Positions 16,100-24,464 of a DNA stretch of 32,877 nt are shown one piece after another. Origin of the DNA: Chloroflexota bacterium (lineage in GTDB: Bacteria > Chloroflexota > Anaerolineae > Aggregatilineales > Phototrophicaceae); the NCBI GenBank assembly GCA_026707745.1, contig JAPOWG010000045.1:1-32877 (forward strand). Direction: 5' to 3'. The notes beneath the pieces were generated by a model. The model was given only the letters and a program-made list of their open reading frames with translations. It did no database searches and was not told the origin of the DNA. A program made the translations under genes and the position numbers. Within the stretch, counting starts at the first letter, position 1, and every line of letters starts with the position of its first letter.

Positions 16100-16540
16100 A
16101 TGATCGACCCAGATAGCCCGAACGCCGTTCACGTGATCCTTACAGAGTTGCGTGATATCAACAAAGACAGACGGCGCACGGCAGTTATCAAGCTAGGCAT
16201 GCTTGGTGGCGACCAGGCTGTGCGGACACTCATGGATATCGTGGAGAATCAGCAAGAAGATTTGATCGTGCGTGGGCGAGCCGCGCTCATGCTCGGCAAG
16301 CTACGGGACGATCGCGCGGTTACTGCGCTAATCCGCGCCCTGGACGCCCCCGGGTTTCAGACTCCCTACAACGCCGCGATCGCGCTTGGCAAGATCGGTG
16401 ATCCGCGCGCTATTGATGCCCTCCTCAACTTGGCCGATAACAGCCGCGACAAGACACGAGAGGCCGCTCTGCAGGCCCTGCGCCAATTGGGATACGAATT
16501 CGAGCGCCCGCTATATGCGGACGCGCAACCTGAGATCTGA
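16100..16540 (+). CDS. Small HEAT-repeat protein
   Basis: This 146-residue protein is made of three to four HEAT/PBS-lyase-type helical repeats at about 22-50, 55-82, 88-112 and 115-131. Repeated signatures are visible: VRGRAALMLGKLRDDRAVTALIRAL, then the NAAIALGKIGDPRAIDALLNLA unit and TREAALQALRQLG. Such repeats form a curved scaffold for protein-protein contacts; there is no catalytic motif. AAAGG lies nine bases before the ATG at 16100; a GTG at 16058 would add 14 non-repeat residues. It lies 65 bases upstream of the first of three GT-C glycosyltransferase genes and may be transcribed with them, but no partner can be named. Confidence 0.75.
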   Translation: MIDPDSPNAVHVILTELRDINKDRRRTAVIKLGMLGGDQAVRTLMDIVENQQEDLIVRGRAALMLGKLRDDRAVTALIRALDAPGFQTPYNAAIALGKIGDPRAIDALLNLADNSRDKTREAALQALRQLGYEFERPLYADAQPEI

Positions 16541-16605
16541 CTATCAGCGCGAAGCGCGCGGCAGATTAACTGTACTCCAGCAGGCAGCCCCCACATACGC
16601 CGTCG

Positions 16606-18150
16606 ATGGAGAGGCATTTGTCCATTCAGAACAAGCTTGCCCGCCCAAGTTCGCTCCTAGCCCTGTTAATGCTGATAGCCTATGGCCTTCGACTGCTCCT
16701 GATCATCAACGGCGGACAGCTATATCATCCGGACGAGCTCCGCTACTACCGCTCCATAGAAACGACAAAACACATCTTCAACGCCGACTTCAAAAATGCC
16801 GTCAAAACACTTTTGAAATACGAGTTTCATCAGGGTATTGCGCTTGCCAAGCTTGTCCCTGCGTTGTTTCACCGTCTAATCCACAGCTTCAACCACGATG
16901 ACAACTTGCTGTGGAAAGATCTATGGCATACCCCGCCTCAGAATTTCCGATTGCCCGCGCTGGTCTTTGCACTGCCATCTGTTCTTTGCATTGGCATGAT
17001 TTATCTGATCCAGCGACAGGCCGGCGCCAATGAAGGGGAAGCGCTATTGAGCGCCTATCTGCTAGCGACTTCCCAATCATTTTTCTTCTTTGCTAAGCAT
17101 CTTCTTCCCTATGACACTGCAATTCTCATCGGATTGATCGCCATTTACTTTGCGCTTCGCCTGCGCGCTTGGCGCATCATGAACGCGCTGTTTGTCGGTT
17201 GGCTGGCGTTTCTCGTTTTCTGGATCTACAACGGTTACGTCACCTTGACCATCACCATAGGCATTCTGTACTGTGGCCTTCTGTCCACGGACCCGCGCGA
17301 CGCCTTTCGCAGAGCCTTTGGCATGGCGGGCGGCGCCTTGCTGTTCTTCTTTCCGATCGTCCTTTTCAACATGATTTTCCTGCACGAAAATGTCTTTCTG
17401 CAGATGATGACGTTTTCCGAAACGGTCGATCACGGGTCGTTTTCTGAAGGCCTAATCTTCCCGTTGCTATATTTCCGTGATGTTGAAGGCGCAATGAGTA
17501 TCCTCTGGATATTCGGGCTGGTCTTGGCCGCCTGGACATTGCGTAGTCCGTGTCTTTCGAATGACCGTCGGCGGGCTTTGATGTGGTTTGCTTGTCTATC
17601 TAGTCTCTATCTGATGCTCTCGTTTTTGTCCGCGGGTTTGCAGCTTTTTGTTGTCTACGGCCGTGTGGTCCGCTCGCTGGTGCCATTTATCGTGATGGCA
17701 TGTGCCTATGGCTTTTCAGCGCGTCTTTTGTGCTATGGACGCGGCGCCCTCACTTCGTTAGTAGTCGGCCTTGGCGCCCTGTCGATAGCCAGTTTTGTTC
17801 CAGCGATCGCGCAGCAATATCCTTTGGAAATCGCTTGGGATGTTTATCAGACATACGAAGATGTCTCGTTCGAGACGACCGTTGAAACAGGCGAGAATCC
17901 GGTATTCAGTTGGTGGGACCTCCGGCCGGAGGTGCCTGATACCCGCTACCGACTGTTCAATGCCGCCAATTACTACCCGATCGGGGACATCCGCGGCGAC
18001 CTGCCAGAGGGTGAAATACTGCTGGAGATCTCCCATCCCTTCAACTATAAACCGTGGCAATACGAAGGCATGACCCCGGAAATGCGAGAAATAGTCAACC
18101 GGAGCGACTTTGCGATTTGGCTGATCGACACGGAGCCGTCCTCGGATTGA
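16606..18150 (+). CDS. GT-C membrane glycosyltransferase, paralogue 1 of 3
   Basis: This 514-residue polytopic protein has about ten to twelve hydrophobic segments. The layout fits the GT-C (PMT/ArnT, family 39/83-like) fold, whose members use polyprenyl-phosphate sugars on the outer face of the membrane. In the first extracytoplasmic loop the HPDE motif (41-44) carries the acidic pair typical of GT-C catalysis, followed by LRYYRS. A second conserved block is FFFAKHLLPYD (about 154-164). The C-terminus ends in a soluble tail with HPFNYKPWQYEGMTPEMREI, strongly conserved in the next two genes. It is the most divergent of the three paralogues. Acceptor and sugar are unknown. Confidence 0.8.
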   Translation: MERHLSIQNKLARPSSLLALLMLIAYGLRLLLIINGGQLYHPDELRYYRSIETTKHIFNADFKNAVKTLLKYEFHQGIALAKLVPALFHRLIHSFNHDDNLLWKDLWHTPPQNFRLPALVFALPSVLCIGMIYLIQRQAGANEGEALLSAYLLATSQSFFFFAKHLLPYDTAILIGLIAIYFALRLRAWRIMNALFVGWLAFLVFWIYNGYVTLTITIGILYCGLLSTDPRDAFRRAFGMAGGALLFFFPIVLFNMIFLHENVFLQMMTFSETVDHGSFSEGLIFPLLYFRDVEGAMSILWIFGLVLAAWTLRSPCLSNDRRRALMWFACLSSLYLMLSFLSAGLQLFVVYGRVVRSLVPFIVMACAYGFSARLLCYGRGALTSLVVGLGALSIASFVPAIAQQYPLEIAWDVYQTYEDVSFETTVETGENPVFSWWDLRPEVPDTRYRLFNAANYYPIGDIRGDLPEGEILLEISHPFNYKPWQYEGMTPEMREIVNRSDFAIWLIDTEPSSD

Positions 18151-18376
18151 AGCGGGAAAACTAGCGGGAGGGGTAGTTCCATACGCCATTCATGGGAAGT
18201 TTTCACGTAAAGGGTGATATGATCGTCGCTCTTGCGGCAGAAAATGACGAGACTGCGTTCGACTGCATACCGAAGGTAAGCAGAAGTGTCGCAGTTTTGA
18301 TTTGCAACAGGGGAGGGAAGGTTTAACATAGTCAGATGGGCGGACCACCTATAGAGCGGCGTACACCGGCAGCGTC

Positions 18377-19894
18377 ATGAACCTGAATTTGCGCGCGACA
18401 CACGTCCTGTTTATATTGATGCTCGTGGCCTACCTGCTGCGCCTGTTGCTTGTCGTCAACGGCGGCCAATTTTATTTCCCGGACGAAAGTCGATATCAAC
18501 GTCGATCTGTCAGTGCTGTGGACTCTCTCTTTCAGGCTGACTTTCGCAGCGCAATAGACAAGGTATTGGCCTACGACAAGCATCACGGTTTCACCGCCGT
18601 CGGGCTTGTTCCGGCCATCATTCATCGCGCGATCTTTTACTTGAGTCCGCCACCCGGCTTTTCTTGGACAACCTATTGGCTAAGTCGCGACAATGACTAT
18701 CGTGTCTCGGCGCTGATATTCGCGATTCCTTCAGTGCTTTCAATTGGCATGATTTACTTGCTGGCGCGTCGAGCCGGCGCAGGCGAAGCTGAAGCTCTGA
18801 TCGCGGCATTCTTGCTGGCGGCATCCAACACCTTTTTTATTTTTTCCAAGCATTTCTTGCCCTACGACTCCTCGCTACTGTTCGGTCTGGCGGCTCTCTG
18901 GCTGGCTATTCCCAGTCAACAGACGAGCGTTAAACATGCGATTGTGGTTGGAATCGTGACGTTCCTGTGCTTGTGGGTTTATTTTGGCCATATCACTTTT
19001 GTCCTCATGATCGCCTTGGTCTACTGCGGTTTCCGGGCGTCCAATTGGCGTGGCTCGGTAATTCGAGCGTCGGGAATGGCATTTGGCGCGCTGTTGATTG
19101 CGACGCCGCTTTTTCTCTACAACCACTATGTTCTTGGCATTAACGTCATATCTGAGGTGGTTGCGTTTTCGTCATCTGCTATTCAGGGAGAATACGCCGA
19201 AGGCATCGTGTTTCCCTTCCCCTACATTGGTTTTGCGGAAGCGGGCGTCGCTTTGATCTGGATCCTGTGCCTATCGGCTGCCGGATGGGCCTTACGGAGT
19301 CAGTGGAAGTCAGAAAGCGGGCAACGCGCCCTTTTGTGGTTGGCTTGCCTGGTTTCCTTGTATCTATTGCTCTGTCTTTTTTCCGCTGTTTTGCAGCTGT
19401 CTGTAGTGTATGGCCGCATTACTCGCGTTATGGCGCCATACATTATCCTCTTAAGCGCCTATGGAATCACACCGCTACTGCTGGATCGCGGCCGGTACCT
19501 TGTTCTGGCTTTTGTCGCAATAGTCTGCATATTTGCGCTGGCAAACTTTTTTCCGGCGATCAGACAAGAGTATTTTATTGAAGTTGCCAGGCGCGCAAGA
19601 CAGGATTACGGTGAATTGTCATACGAGACGGTCTTCAGCCGTCCGGCCTCGCCCATAGGGGTATATGGAGAAGAGAATCCGCTTGCACGCTATAAGCTGC
19701 TTAACGCGGGCTACTATTATCCGATAACGGAGCCGCTTGATCTTCCGGGGGGAAAAGTCTTGATGCAGGTCCCGCATCCCTTCAACTACAAGCCTTGGCA
19801 GTACGAGGGCATGACGCCCGAAAATCGCGAAGTCATCAATCGTGACGGACTGTATATCTGGCTCATTGACACAGGCCCCTCCGCTCAAGAGTAG
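18377..19894 (+). CDS. GT-C membrane glycosyltransferase, paralogue 2 of 3
   Basis: This 505-residue multi-spanning protein is homologous along its whole length to the genes before and after it. Helix 1 follows MNLNLRATHVLFILMLVAYL, and the loop motif FPDE is at 34-37. The mid-protein block FFIFSKHFLPYD and the tail HPFNYKPWQYEGMTPENREV follow. The tail ends in GLYIWLIDTGPSAQE, nearly identical to paralogue 3. GT-C enzymes of this kind usually take sugar from a lipid-phosphate carrier. Downstream sequence resembles the region after paralogue 3, including a dead copy of the thiolase start, so this gene is one arm of a tandem duplication. The 226 bases before it show no such remnant. Confidence 0.8.
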   Translation: MNLNLRATHVLFILMLVAYLLRLLLVVNGGQFYFPDESRYQRRSVSAVDSLFQADFRSAIDKVLAYDKHHGFTAVGLVPAIIHRAIFYLSPPPGFSWTTYWLSRDNDYRVSALIFAIPSVLSIGMIYLLARRAGAGEAEALIAAFLLAASNTFFIFSKHFLPYDSSLLFGLAALWLAIPSQQTSVKHAIVVGIVTFLCLWVYFGHITFVLMIALVYCGFRASNWRGSVIRASGMAFGALLIATPLFLYNHYVLGINVISEVVAFSSSAIQGEYAEGIVFPFPYIGFAEAGVALIWILCLSAAGWALRSQWKSESGQRALLWLACLVSLYLLLCLFSAVLQLSVVYGRITRVMAPYIILLSAYGITPLLLDRGRYLVLAFVAIVCIFALANFFPAIRQEYFIEVARRARQDYGELSYETVFSRPASPIGVYGEENPLARYKLLNAGYYYPITEPLDLPGGKVLMQVPHPFNYKPWQYEGMTPENREVINRDGLYIWLIDTGPSAQE

Positions 19895-19950
19895 CCAAGC
19901 CGATGCGAAATCTAGTTGTTGCTGCCAACTGTAAACAGGAGCGAAACCCA

Positions 19951-20043
19951 ATGGCGGCAGTTGTCATCATCGACGCCATCCGCAGTCCTTTGGGCCACGT
20001 CAGTCAGCTCGCGGAACAGACGCTCGTCAAGCCCGCAATATAA
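19951..20043 (+). pseudogene. Truncated, internally deleted copy of the thiolase 5' end
   Basis: An ATG behind ACAGGAGCGAAACCCA opens a 30-codon frame reading MAAVVIIDAIRSPLG, then HVSQLAEQTLVKPAI and stop. The first part matches residues 1-15 of the intact thiolase at 21768 (MVEVVIVDAIRSPLG). The second matches its residues about 56-70 (CVSQVAEQTFNIARN). About 117 bases (39 codons) between them are missing. The ribosome site and roughly 55 bases of spacer upstream also match the region between paralogue 3 and the intact thiolase. Homology fades soon after the CCCGCAAT shared at 20032 and 21967. It cannot encode a working enzyme. Confidence 0.85.
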
Positions 20044-20196
20044 TTTGGCTTCCCGAAATCGTTCTAATATAGAATATAGACAGTCGGCCAGCGCTTGTCT
20101 TAATGTTTTGACTGCTGTTATAAGGTTAGAGAATTGAGAACAGAGAAGCCAGTATTGGCGGGACACAGAGCATTGTCGTCGCGGGGGATCTTTAAT

Positions 20197-21711
20197 ATGT
20201 CGATTCGTCTTCGCCCAGTTCATGCATTACTGATCATCATGCTCGTTGCCCTTCTTCTGCGCTTGCTCCTCGTTGCCGACGGTGCTCAACGATATTTTCC
20301 CGATGAACACCGCTATTATCGTTTCACAATTACTCTCGCTGACACTGTATTTAAAGGAGACGTTTTGGGTGGATTCGGCAGCCTGCTGGAATATCGCTAT
20401 CATCACGGCGGGTACGCTGTGATGTTCATTCCGGCATTTATCCATCGAGTGGCCTATGAATTAACCAGGAGCAGCGACATGTCCTGGCGAGCTTACTGGA
20501 AAGACCAAACCGGAGACTTTCGATTTTCTGCGATTTTTTTCACGATTCCCTCTGTACTTTCAATCGGACTCGTATTTCTCATCGCCGCGCGAGCGGGCTC
20601 GGATGGCATGGAAGCCCTGTTGGCCGCGTTTCTTCTGGCGGCTTCCAATTCATGGTTTATTTGGTCGCGACATTTCCTCACTTATGACATCTCTATGCTT
20701 TTCGCGCTCGCCGCCCTCTACGTCGCTTTGCGTCCGCGTGAGATAGACAGGCGCGGCGCGATGTTGGTTGGGCTGCTTCTCTTTTGCGCTTTCTGGGTAT
20801 ACATGAATCATGTTTTCCTGGTATTTGCGATTGGATCTCTTTACTGTCTGGTTCTTGTTGACAATCCGCGATTGATGATCCCAAGACTATTCTATGTCTT
20901 GATTGGCGCTTCGGTACTGCTGCTTCCGATTCTGATTTACAACTACGCTGTCGTGAATATCGATGTATTCGCTTGGATACAGCTGCAGGCGGAGGGTATC
21001 ACTCAAGGCAGTTACGAAGAGGGAGTACTGCTTCCATTTGCCTACTTCTTTGAGACGGAAGGCGTCATTTCGCTGGTCTGGATCACTGGTCTTGTATTGG
21101 CGTGCAAGAGTGTTGTTAACTGCCGCCCGAACAGGAGACACCGCATAATGTTATGGCTTACGGCTTTGGTCATGATCTACGGATTGATGGCGCTTTTCTC
21201 GTCGGGTCTGCACATATTCGTTCTCTTTGGGCGAACTGTTCGCGCCTTGGTGCCCTTTATCGTACTGATCTGCGCCTTTGCCTTTGCGCCTTACGTCAAG
21301 CGTTATGGTTACAGACTCGCAGCCTTGAGCATTGCGGCCATAACCGTAGTAGCCTTGATTAATTTTATGACGGTTATAAGCCAGCAGCACCCCGTGGAGC
21401 TAACGCGGCAGGTCCGTGAAGAATTCGGAGAGGTGTCGCTAACCACAACGTTTAGTCCGCCGTCAAGGACCCATGGATTCAAGAATCCTGTCCTCGAAGA
21501 CGCGCGTTATGAACTCGTGAACGCCGGTTACTATTATCCAATTACAGAAATGAGGGACCTCCCGGAAGGTGAAGTCCTTATGAAGGTCGCGCATCCCTTC
21601 AACTACCGCCCCTGGCAATATATAGGCTTCACACCGGAAATGCGCGAAATCATCAATCGGGATGGACTGTATATCTGGCTTATCGACAAGGGACCTTCCG
21701 TGGAAGAATAG
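20197..21711 (+). CDS. GT-C membrane glycosyltransferase, paralogue 3 of 3
   Basis: This is the third tandem copy, 504 residues from the ATG at 20197. I chose that start because GGGGG lies about nine bases upstream and MSIRLRPVHALLIIMLVALLL then aligns with the start of paralogue 2; an ATG at 20134 would add 21 unrelated residues. The loop motif FPDE is at 34-37, the second block reads FIWSRHFLTYD, and the tail reads HPFNYRPWQYIGFTPEMREI with GLYIWLIDKGPSVEE at the end. Paralogues 2 and 3 are closer to each other than to paralogue 1 in head and tail. The intact thiolase follows after 56 bases, probably on the same transcript, although a metabolic link is not obvious. Confidence 0.8.
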   Translation: MSIRLRPVHALLIIMLVALLLRLLLVADGAQRYFPDEHRYYRFTITLADTVFKGDVLGGFGSLLEYRYHHGGYAVMFIPAFIHRVAYELTRSSDMSWRAYWKDQTGDFRFSAIFFTIPSVLSIGLVFLIAARAGSDGMEALLAAFLLAASNSWFIWSRHFLTYDISMLFALAALYVALRPREIDRRGAMLVGLLLFCAFWVYMNHVFLVFAIGSLYCLVLVDNPRLMIPRLFYVLIGASVLLLPILIYNYAVVNIDVFAWIQLQAEGITQGSYEEGVLLPFAYFFETEGVISLVWITGLVLACKSVVNCRPNRRHRIMLWLTALVMIYGLMALFSSGLHIFVLFGRTVRALVPFIVLICAFAFAPYVKRYGYRLAALSIAAITVVALINFMTVISQQHPVELTRQVREEFGEVSLTTTFSPPSRTHGFKNPVLEDARYELVNAGYYYPITEMRDLPEGEVLMKVAHPFNYRPWQYIGFTPEMREIINRDGLYIWLIDKGPSVEE

Positions 21712-21767
21712 CTAAGCTTTAGCGGAATCTGGTTATTGCAGTCAACTGTACACAGGAGCGAAATCCT

Positions 21768-22931
21768 ATGGTCGAAGTTGTCATTGTCGACGCCATCCGC
21801 AGCCCTTTGGGCAAGCGCAATGGCTGGCTGCGCGAGCAGCATCCGGTCAAGCTGGGATCTCATGTCGTCAAAGCGCTGCTTGCGCGAAGCGGCTTGAACA
21901 AAACTGAAGTTGACCATGTGATCTTCGGTTGCGTCAGCCAAGTCGCTGAACAGACCTTCAACATTGCCCGCAATGTCGTACTGGATGCCGAGCTTCCCAT
22001 TGAAGTACCGGCCACGGCGATCGATTTTCAATGCGGCAGCAGCCAGCAGTCGATTCATCTCGCCGCGGCAATGGTGAGTTCGGGGCAAGCCGATACAGTC
22101 ATCGCTGGTGGCGTGGAAAGTATGACGCGGGTGCCGATGGGTTCGAGCCTGGGCATGGGCGGCGCATCGCCGTTTACGGACAACATTATGGAGTCCCATA
22201 ACATGATCCCGCAAGGCATCGCCTCGGACGAGATCGCCGCGCAGTGGGGCATCACCCGCCTTGAAATGGATAAACTGAGTCTGGAGAGCCATCGACGCGC
22301 CTGGAAAGCGACCGAAGCCGGTGTCTTGAGAAGAGAAATCGCGCCTGTTCAGGGTGTGGATGATGAGGGCAATCTGTTCCTGGTCGAGCGCGATCAAGGC
22401 ATTCGCCCCTCGACGACGCTGGAAAAAATGGCCCAACTCGAACCCGTGTTTACCCCGGACGGTGTCACCACCGCCGGCAACAGCAGTCAAATCAGTGATG
22501 GTGCGGCGGCAGTCTTGGTGATGAGCGCTGCTAAGGCGGCACAGTTGTCCTTAATATCGCGCGCGCGCATTGTAGAAGGGACAACCGTCGGCAGCGACCC
22601 GCATCTGATGCTTACCGGACCGATACCCGCCACAGAAAAGGTGTTGCGGCGCGCCGGAATGGCGATCGGGGATATTGACCTCTTCGAGGTCAACGAGGCC
22701 TTCGCCTCGGTACCGCGGATCTGGGAGCGGGACATCGGGGTCGATCTCGATCGAGTCAATATCCATGGCGGCGCCATCGCCCTGGGACACCCTCTTGGCG
22801 GGTCCGGCGCGCGACTGATGACAGCGCTGATCAACGCGCTGGAAACGACGGGCTCGCGTTTTGGCTTGCAAACCATGTGCTGCGGCGGCGGCATGGCGAC
22901 CGCGACCATCATCGAGCGGATTGAGCACTGA
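21768..22931 (+). CDS. Thiolase (acetyl-CoA acetyltransferase family)
   Basis: This 387-residue thiolase carries out condensation or thiolytic cleavage of acyl-CoA. The nucleophilic cysteine is C89 in DFQCGSSQQS, with VNEAFASVP following around 310, H341 in ALGHPLGGSG, and the second catalytic cysteine C371 in MCCGGGMA. Length is normal. The MVEVVIVDAIRSPLGKRNGWLREQHPVKLG start is typical of the acetyl-CoA acetyltransferase group. Whether it is biosynthetic or degradative (beta-oxidation) cannot be decided here, because no acyl-CoA dehydrogenase, hydratase or transferase is adjacent. AGGAGCG lies before the ATG. A decayed copy of its 5' end lies 1.8 kb upstream. Confidence 0.93.
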   Translation: MVEVVIVDAIRSPLGKRNGWLREQHPVKLGSHVVKALLARSGLNKTEVDHVIFGCVSQVAEQTFNIARNVVLDAELPIEVPATAIDFQCGSSQQSIHLAAAMVSSGQADTVIAGGVESMTRVPMGSSLGMGGASPFTDNIMESHNMIPQGIASDEIAAQWGITRLEMDKLSLESHRRAWKATEAGVLRREIAPVQGVDDEGNLFLVERDQGIRPSTTLEKMAQLEPVFTPDGVTTAGNSSQISDGAAAVLVMSAAKAAQLSLISRARIVEGTTVGSDPHLMLTGPIPATEKVLRRAGMAIGDIDLFEVNEAFASVPRIWERDIGVDLDRVNIHGGAIALGHPLGGSGARLMTALINALETTGSRFGLQTMCCGGGMATATIIERIEH

Positions 22932-22936
22932 CACGG

Positions 22937-22955
22937 CCCGCTCCCGGTGAGCGGG
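22937..22955. terminator. Hairpin between convergent thiolase and TPR-protein genes
   Basis: A perfect seven-pair GC-rich stem (CCCGCTC with GAGCGGG) and five-base loop begins six bases after the thiolase stop. No T-run follows on either strand, so it is a plausible shared transcript-end structure and not a textbook intrinsic terminator. Confidence 0.45.
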
Positions 22956-22987
22956 GAAATCCTTAAAATGGGAATCAGTGTTGGCGC

Positions 22988-24259
22988 CTAACCCGTCTGC
23001 CCGACAGGCGCGGGCGTCGGGCGCATGCCGACGCCGACCGGCGCGCTCTCGTTGCTGGCGGCGGTCCTTGTCTGCCCTGACGTGCCCGTCTGGTTGGGGG
23101 TCGGACACAGTTCATTCGCCTTGTCGCGTTTGTCCGCGACAGTGGCGCGGCCGATCGTCGCCACTGCCGGCTGCAAGGCCAAGGCCGCCTCGTACTGGTC
23201 GCGCGCCCGGCAGTGATCGCCCCGGAAGGCCAGGGCATCCCCATAATTTCGATGCGCTCCCTGCAATTCGGTCATGATTTGGCCGTTCAAATAATTCCCA
23301 AGACGATGTTCGTAGACGATGACACTGAGAAGGCGGACGGCTTCACCAGGGTTGGCGATCTTCAATTGCAGGCCTCTCAGGTAGAGCTCGGCAACAGCGC
23401 GCTCATAGTTTAACCCTTCGACATCGCCGTAGTTTTCAGCGCGCCCCGTCGTCAAGATCGCCTCGGATAATCTTCCACTGCGGAAGAGCCCGGTCGCTTG
23501 GGATGTGAGCGCGGCAAACAAGAGTTCGCGCACGCGGTCATGCTGAAAGCTCTCGTCAACCGCGATGATGGCATCCAGTGTGTCCACCGCTCGCTGGTAT
23601 TTCTCCGATACGATATCCGCCTGCGCCTCCAGCAGCAAGGCCTCCAGATCGTATACCGGGCCATCCTCGATTGTCGTTGCGGCAATTGTCGCTTGAGAGG
23701 GCATGGTGGCGATGGGCTGCATCGGCTCTGTTGGCTGTGGAATGGCGGTCGGCTGCGACTGTTGATAGAGCGCGGTCGCACTTGGGATGATTTCGCCGAG
23801 ACAAGGCGGCGCTGGCGTCATCATGAGCAAATAGTCGAGCCGCGTCTGCAACAATTGCTGGTTGCCGGCTTCCATATCAACCTGAATCCGCTTGCATTGT
23901 TCTCTCGTATCCGCTTCACCGGTGGCCGTCGCGTTTTCGCGCGCGACAGCGATGCCGGAATTCCAGCCGGCATAGGCGGATGCCAAGGCGATCAGGGCCG
24001 CCAGGACGATGCAGACGAAACTAACCATAGCCCAGAGCCAACAGCCCAGGCCTTGGCGCGAGGCGCGTTTCCCTTCGTGATTCGTGATCTGCCCGGGCTG
24101 GTACGGATTGCCGGGTTGATAGTCTCCTGATGATTGCGTCAAGCCAGTGGATCCCGTCCCTAGGCGGAGATGCGGCGAGTATTGTAGCCGACGGTCATGT
24201 TCCACGCTAGCCGACGCCTGCCCCATGATCAAAGCGCTTGACGGGATAAGAAATGCCAT
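22988..24259 (-). CDS. Membrane-anchored TPR-like protein
   Basis: This is a 423-residue protein with one membrane helix (about 72-98, GCWLWAMVSFVCIVLAALIALASAYAG in part). A 70-residue Gly/Ser/Pro/Gln-rich cytosolic head precedes it. The outer portion starts with a charged stretch (105-135), then a Pro/Gln/Thr-rich linker (165-195). Helical repeat units of TPR type follow (about 200-375), for example LEALLLEAQADIVSEKYQRAVDTLDAIIAVD, then the CRARDQYEAALALQPA unit. The tail is Thr/Pro-rich. TPR arrays act as scaffolds; no enzyme motif is visible. The ATG at 24259 has a GGTGAG upstream; a second ATG at 24226 is possible. It is divergent from metG. Confidence 0.72.
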   Translation of the reverse strand: MAFLIPSSALIMGQASASVEHDRRLQYSPHLRLGTGSTGLTQSSGDYQPGNPYQPGQITNHEGKRASRQGLGCWLWAMVSFVCIVLAALIALASAYAGWNSGIAVARENATATGEADTREQCKRIQVDMEAGNQQLLQTRLDYLLMMTPAPPCLGEIIPSATALYQQSQPTAIPQPTEPMQPIATMPSQATIAATTIEDGPVYDLEALLLEAQADIVSEKYQRAVDTLDAIIAVDESFQHDRVRELLFAALTSQATGLFRSGRLSEAILTTGRAENYGDVEGLNYERAVAELYLRGLQLKIANPGEAVRLLSVIVYEHRLGNYLNGQIMTELQGAHRNYGDALAFRGDHCRARDQYEAALALQPAVATIGRATVADKRDKANELCPTPNQTGTSGQTRTAASNESAPVGVGMRPTPAPVGQTG

Positions 24260-24318
24260 GTTACACTCACCACATGGTTGTAAAAACGAGCACTGTAATG
24301 CCTATGCGGATGCCGATC

Positions 24319-24404
24319 GTCCCCCGGGACAGACGGAGGTTGTTGTTCGTCTAGGCGATACTTAGCCGAAACTTATACCGTCTGTCCTCGACAGGCGGTT
24401 TTTT
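24319..24404 (+). promoter_or_regulatory. Candidate attenuator leader of metG
   Basis: The segment GGACAGACGG (24327-24336) is perfectly complementary to CCGTCTGTCC (24378-24387), which contains the 5' arm of the terminator hairpin. Pairing between them would prevent the terminator. A third element, GTCCC-CC-GGGAC (24319-24330), could in turn sequester the anti-terminator strand. Mutually exclusive structures just before a methionyl-tRNA synthetase gene suggest transcription attenuation. I see neither a T-box consensus nor a SAM riboswitch core, so the effector is unknown. Confidence 0.5.
24378..24404 (+). terminator. Intrinsic terminator 60 bases before metG
   Basis: A nine-pair stem (CCGTCTGTC with GACAGGCGG, one G-U pair) with a three-base loop is followed directly by six T. 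It faces the metG direction, yet no forward gene ends upstream of it: the previous gene on this side is divergent. It should therefore act on the metG leader transcript itself. Confidence 0.7.
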
Positions 24405-24464
24405 ATTGGCGTTCAGTTGCTTGCCGAGCCGATGTTGAAAGGCTCGCTGAAAAGGGGAAACACA

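Noticed and set aside
15673..16132. Reverse-strand frames in the gap after the orphan ATPase
   Set aside because: They overlap the ATPase gene end, are Cys/Arg/Pro-rich without domain features, and lack start signals.
18151..18376. A second thiolase remnant between glycosyltransferase paralogues 1 and 2
   Set aside because: I compared this spacer with the thiolase start and with the spacers after paralogues 2 and 3 and saw no matching ribosome-site or MVEVVIVDAIRSP-like coding segment.
24300..24410. T-box leader before metG
   Set aside because: The highly conserved T-box core (AGGGUGGNACC-like) and a specifier-loop layout are not seen, although a terminator/anti-terminator pair is.
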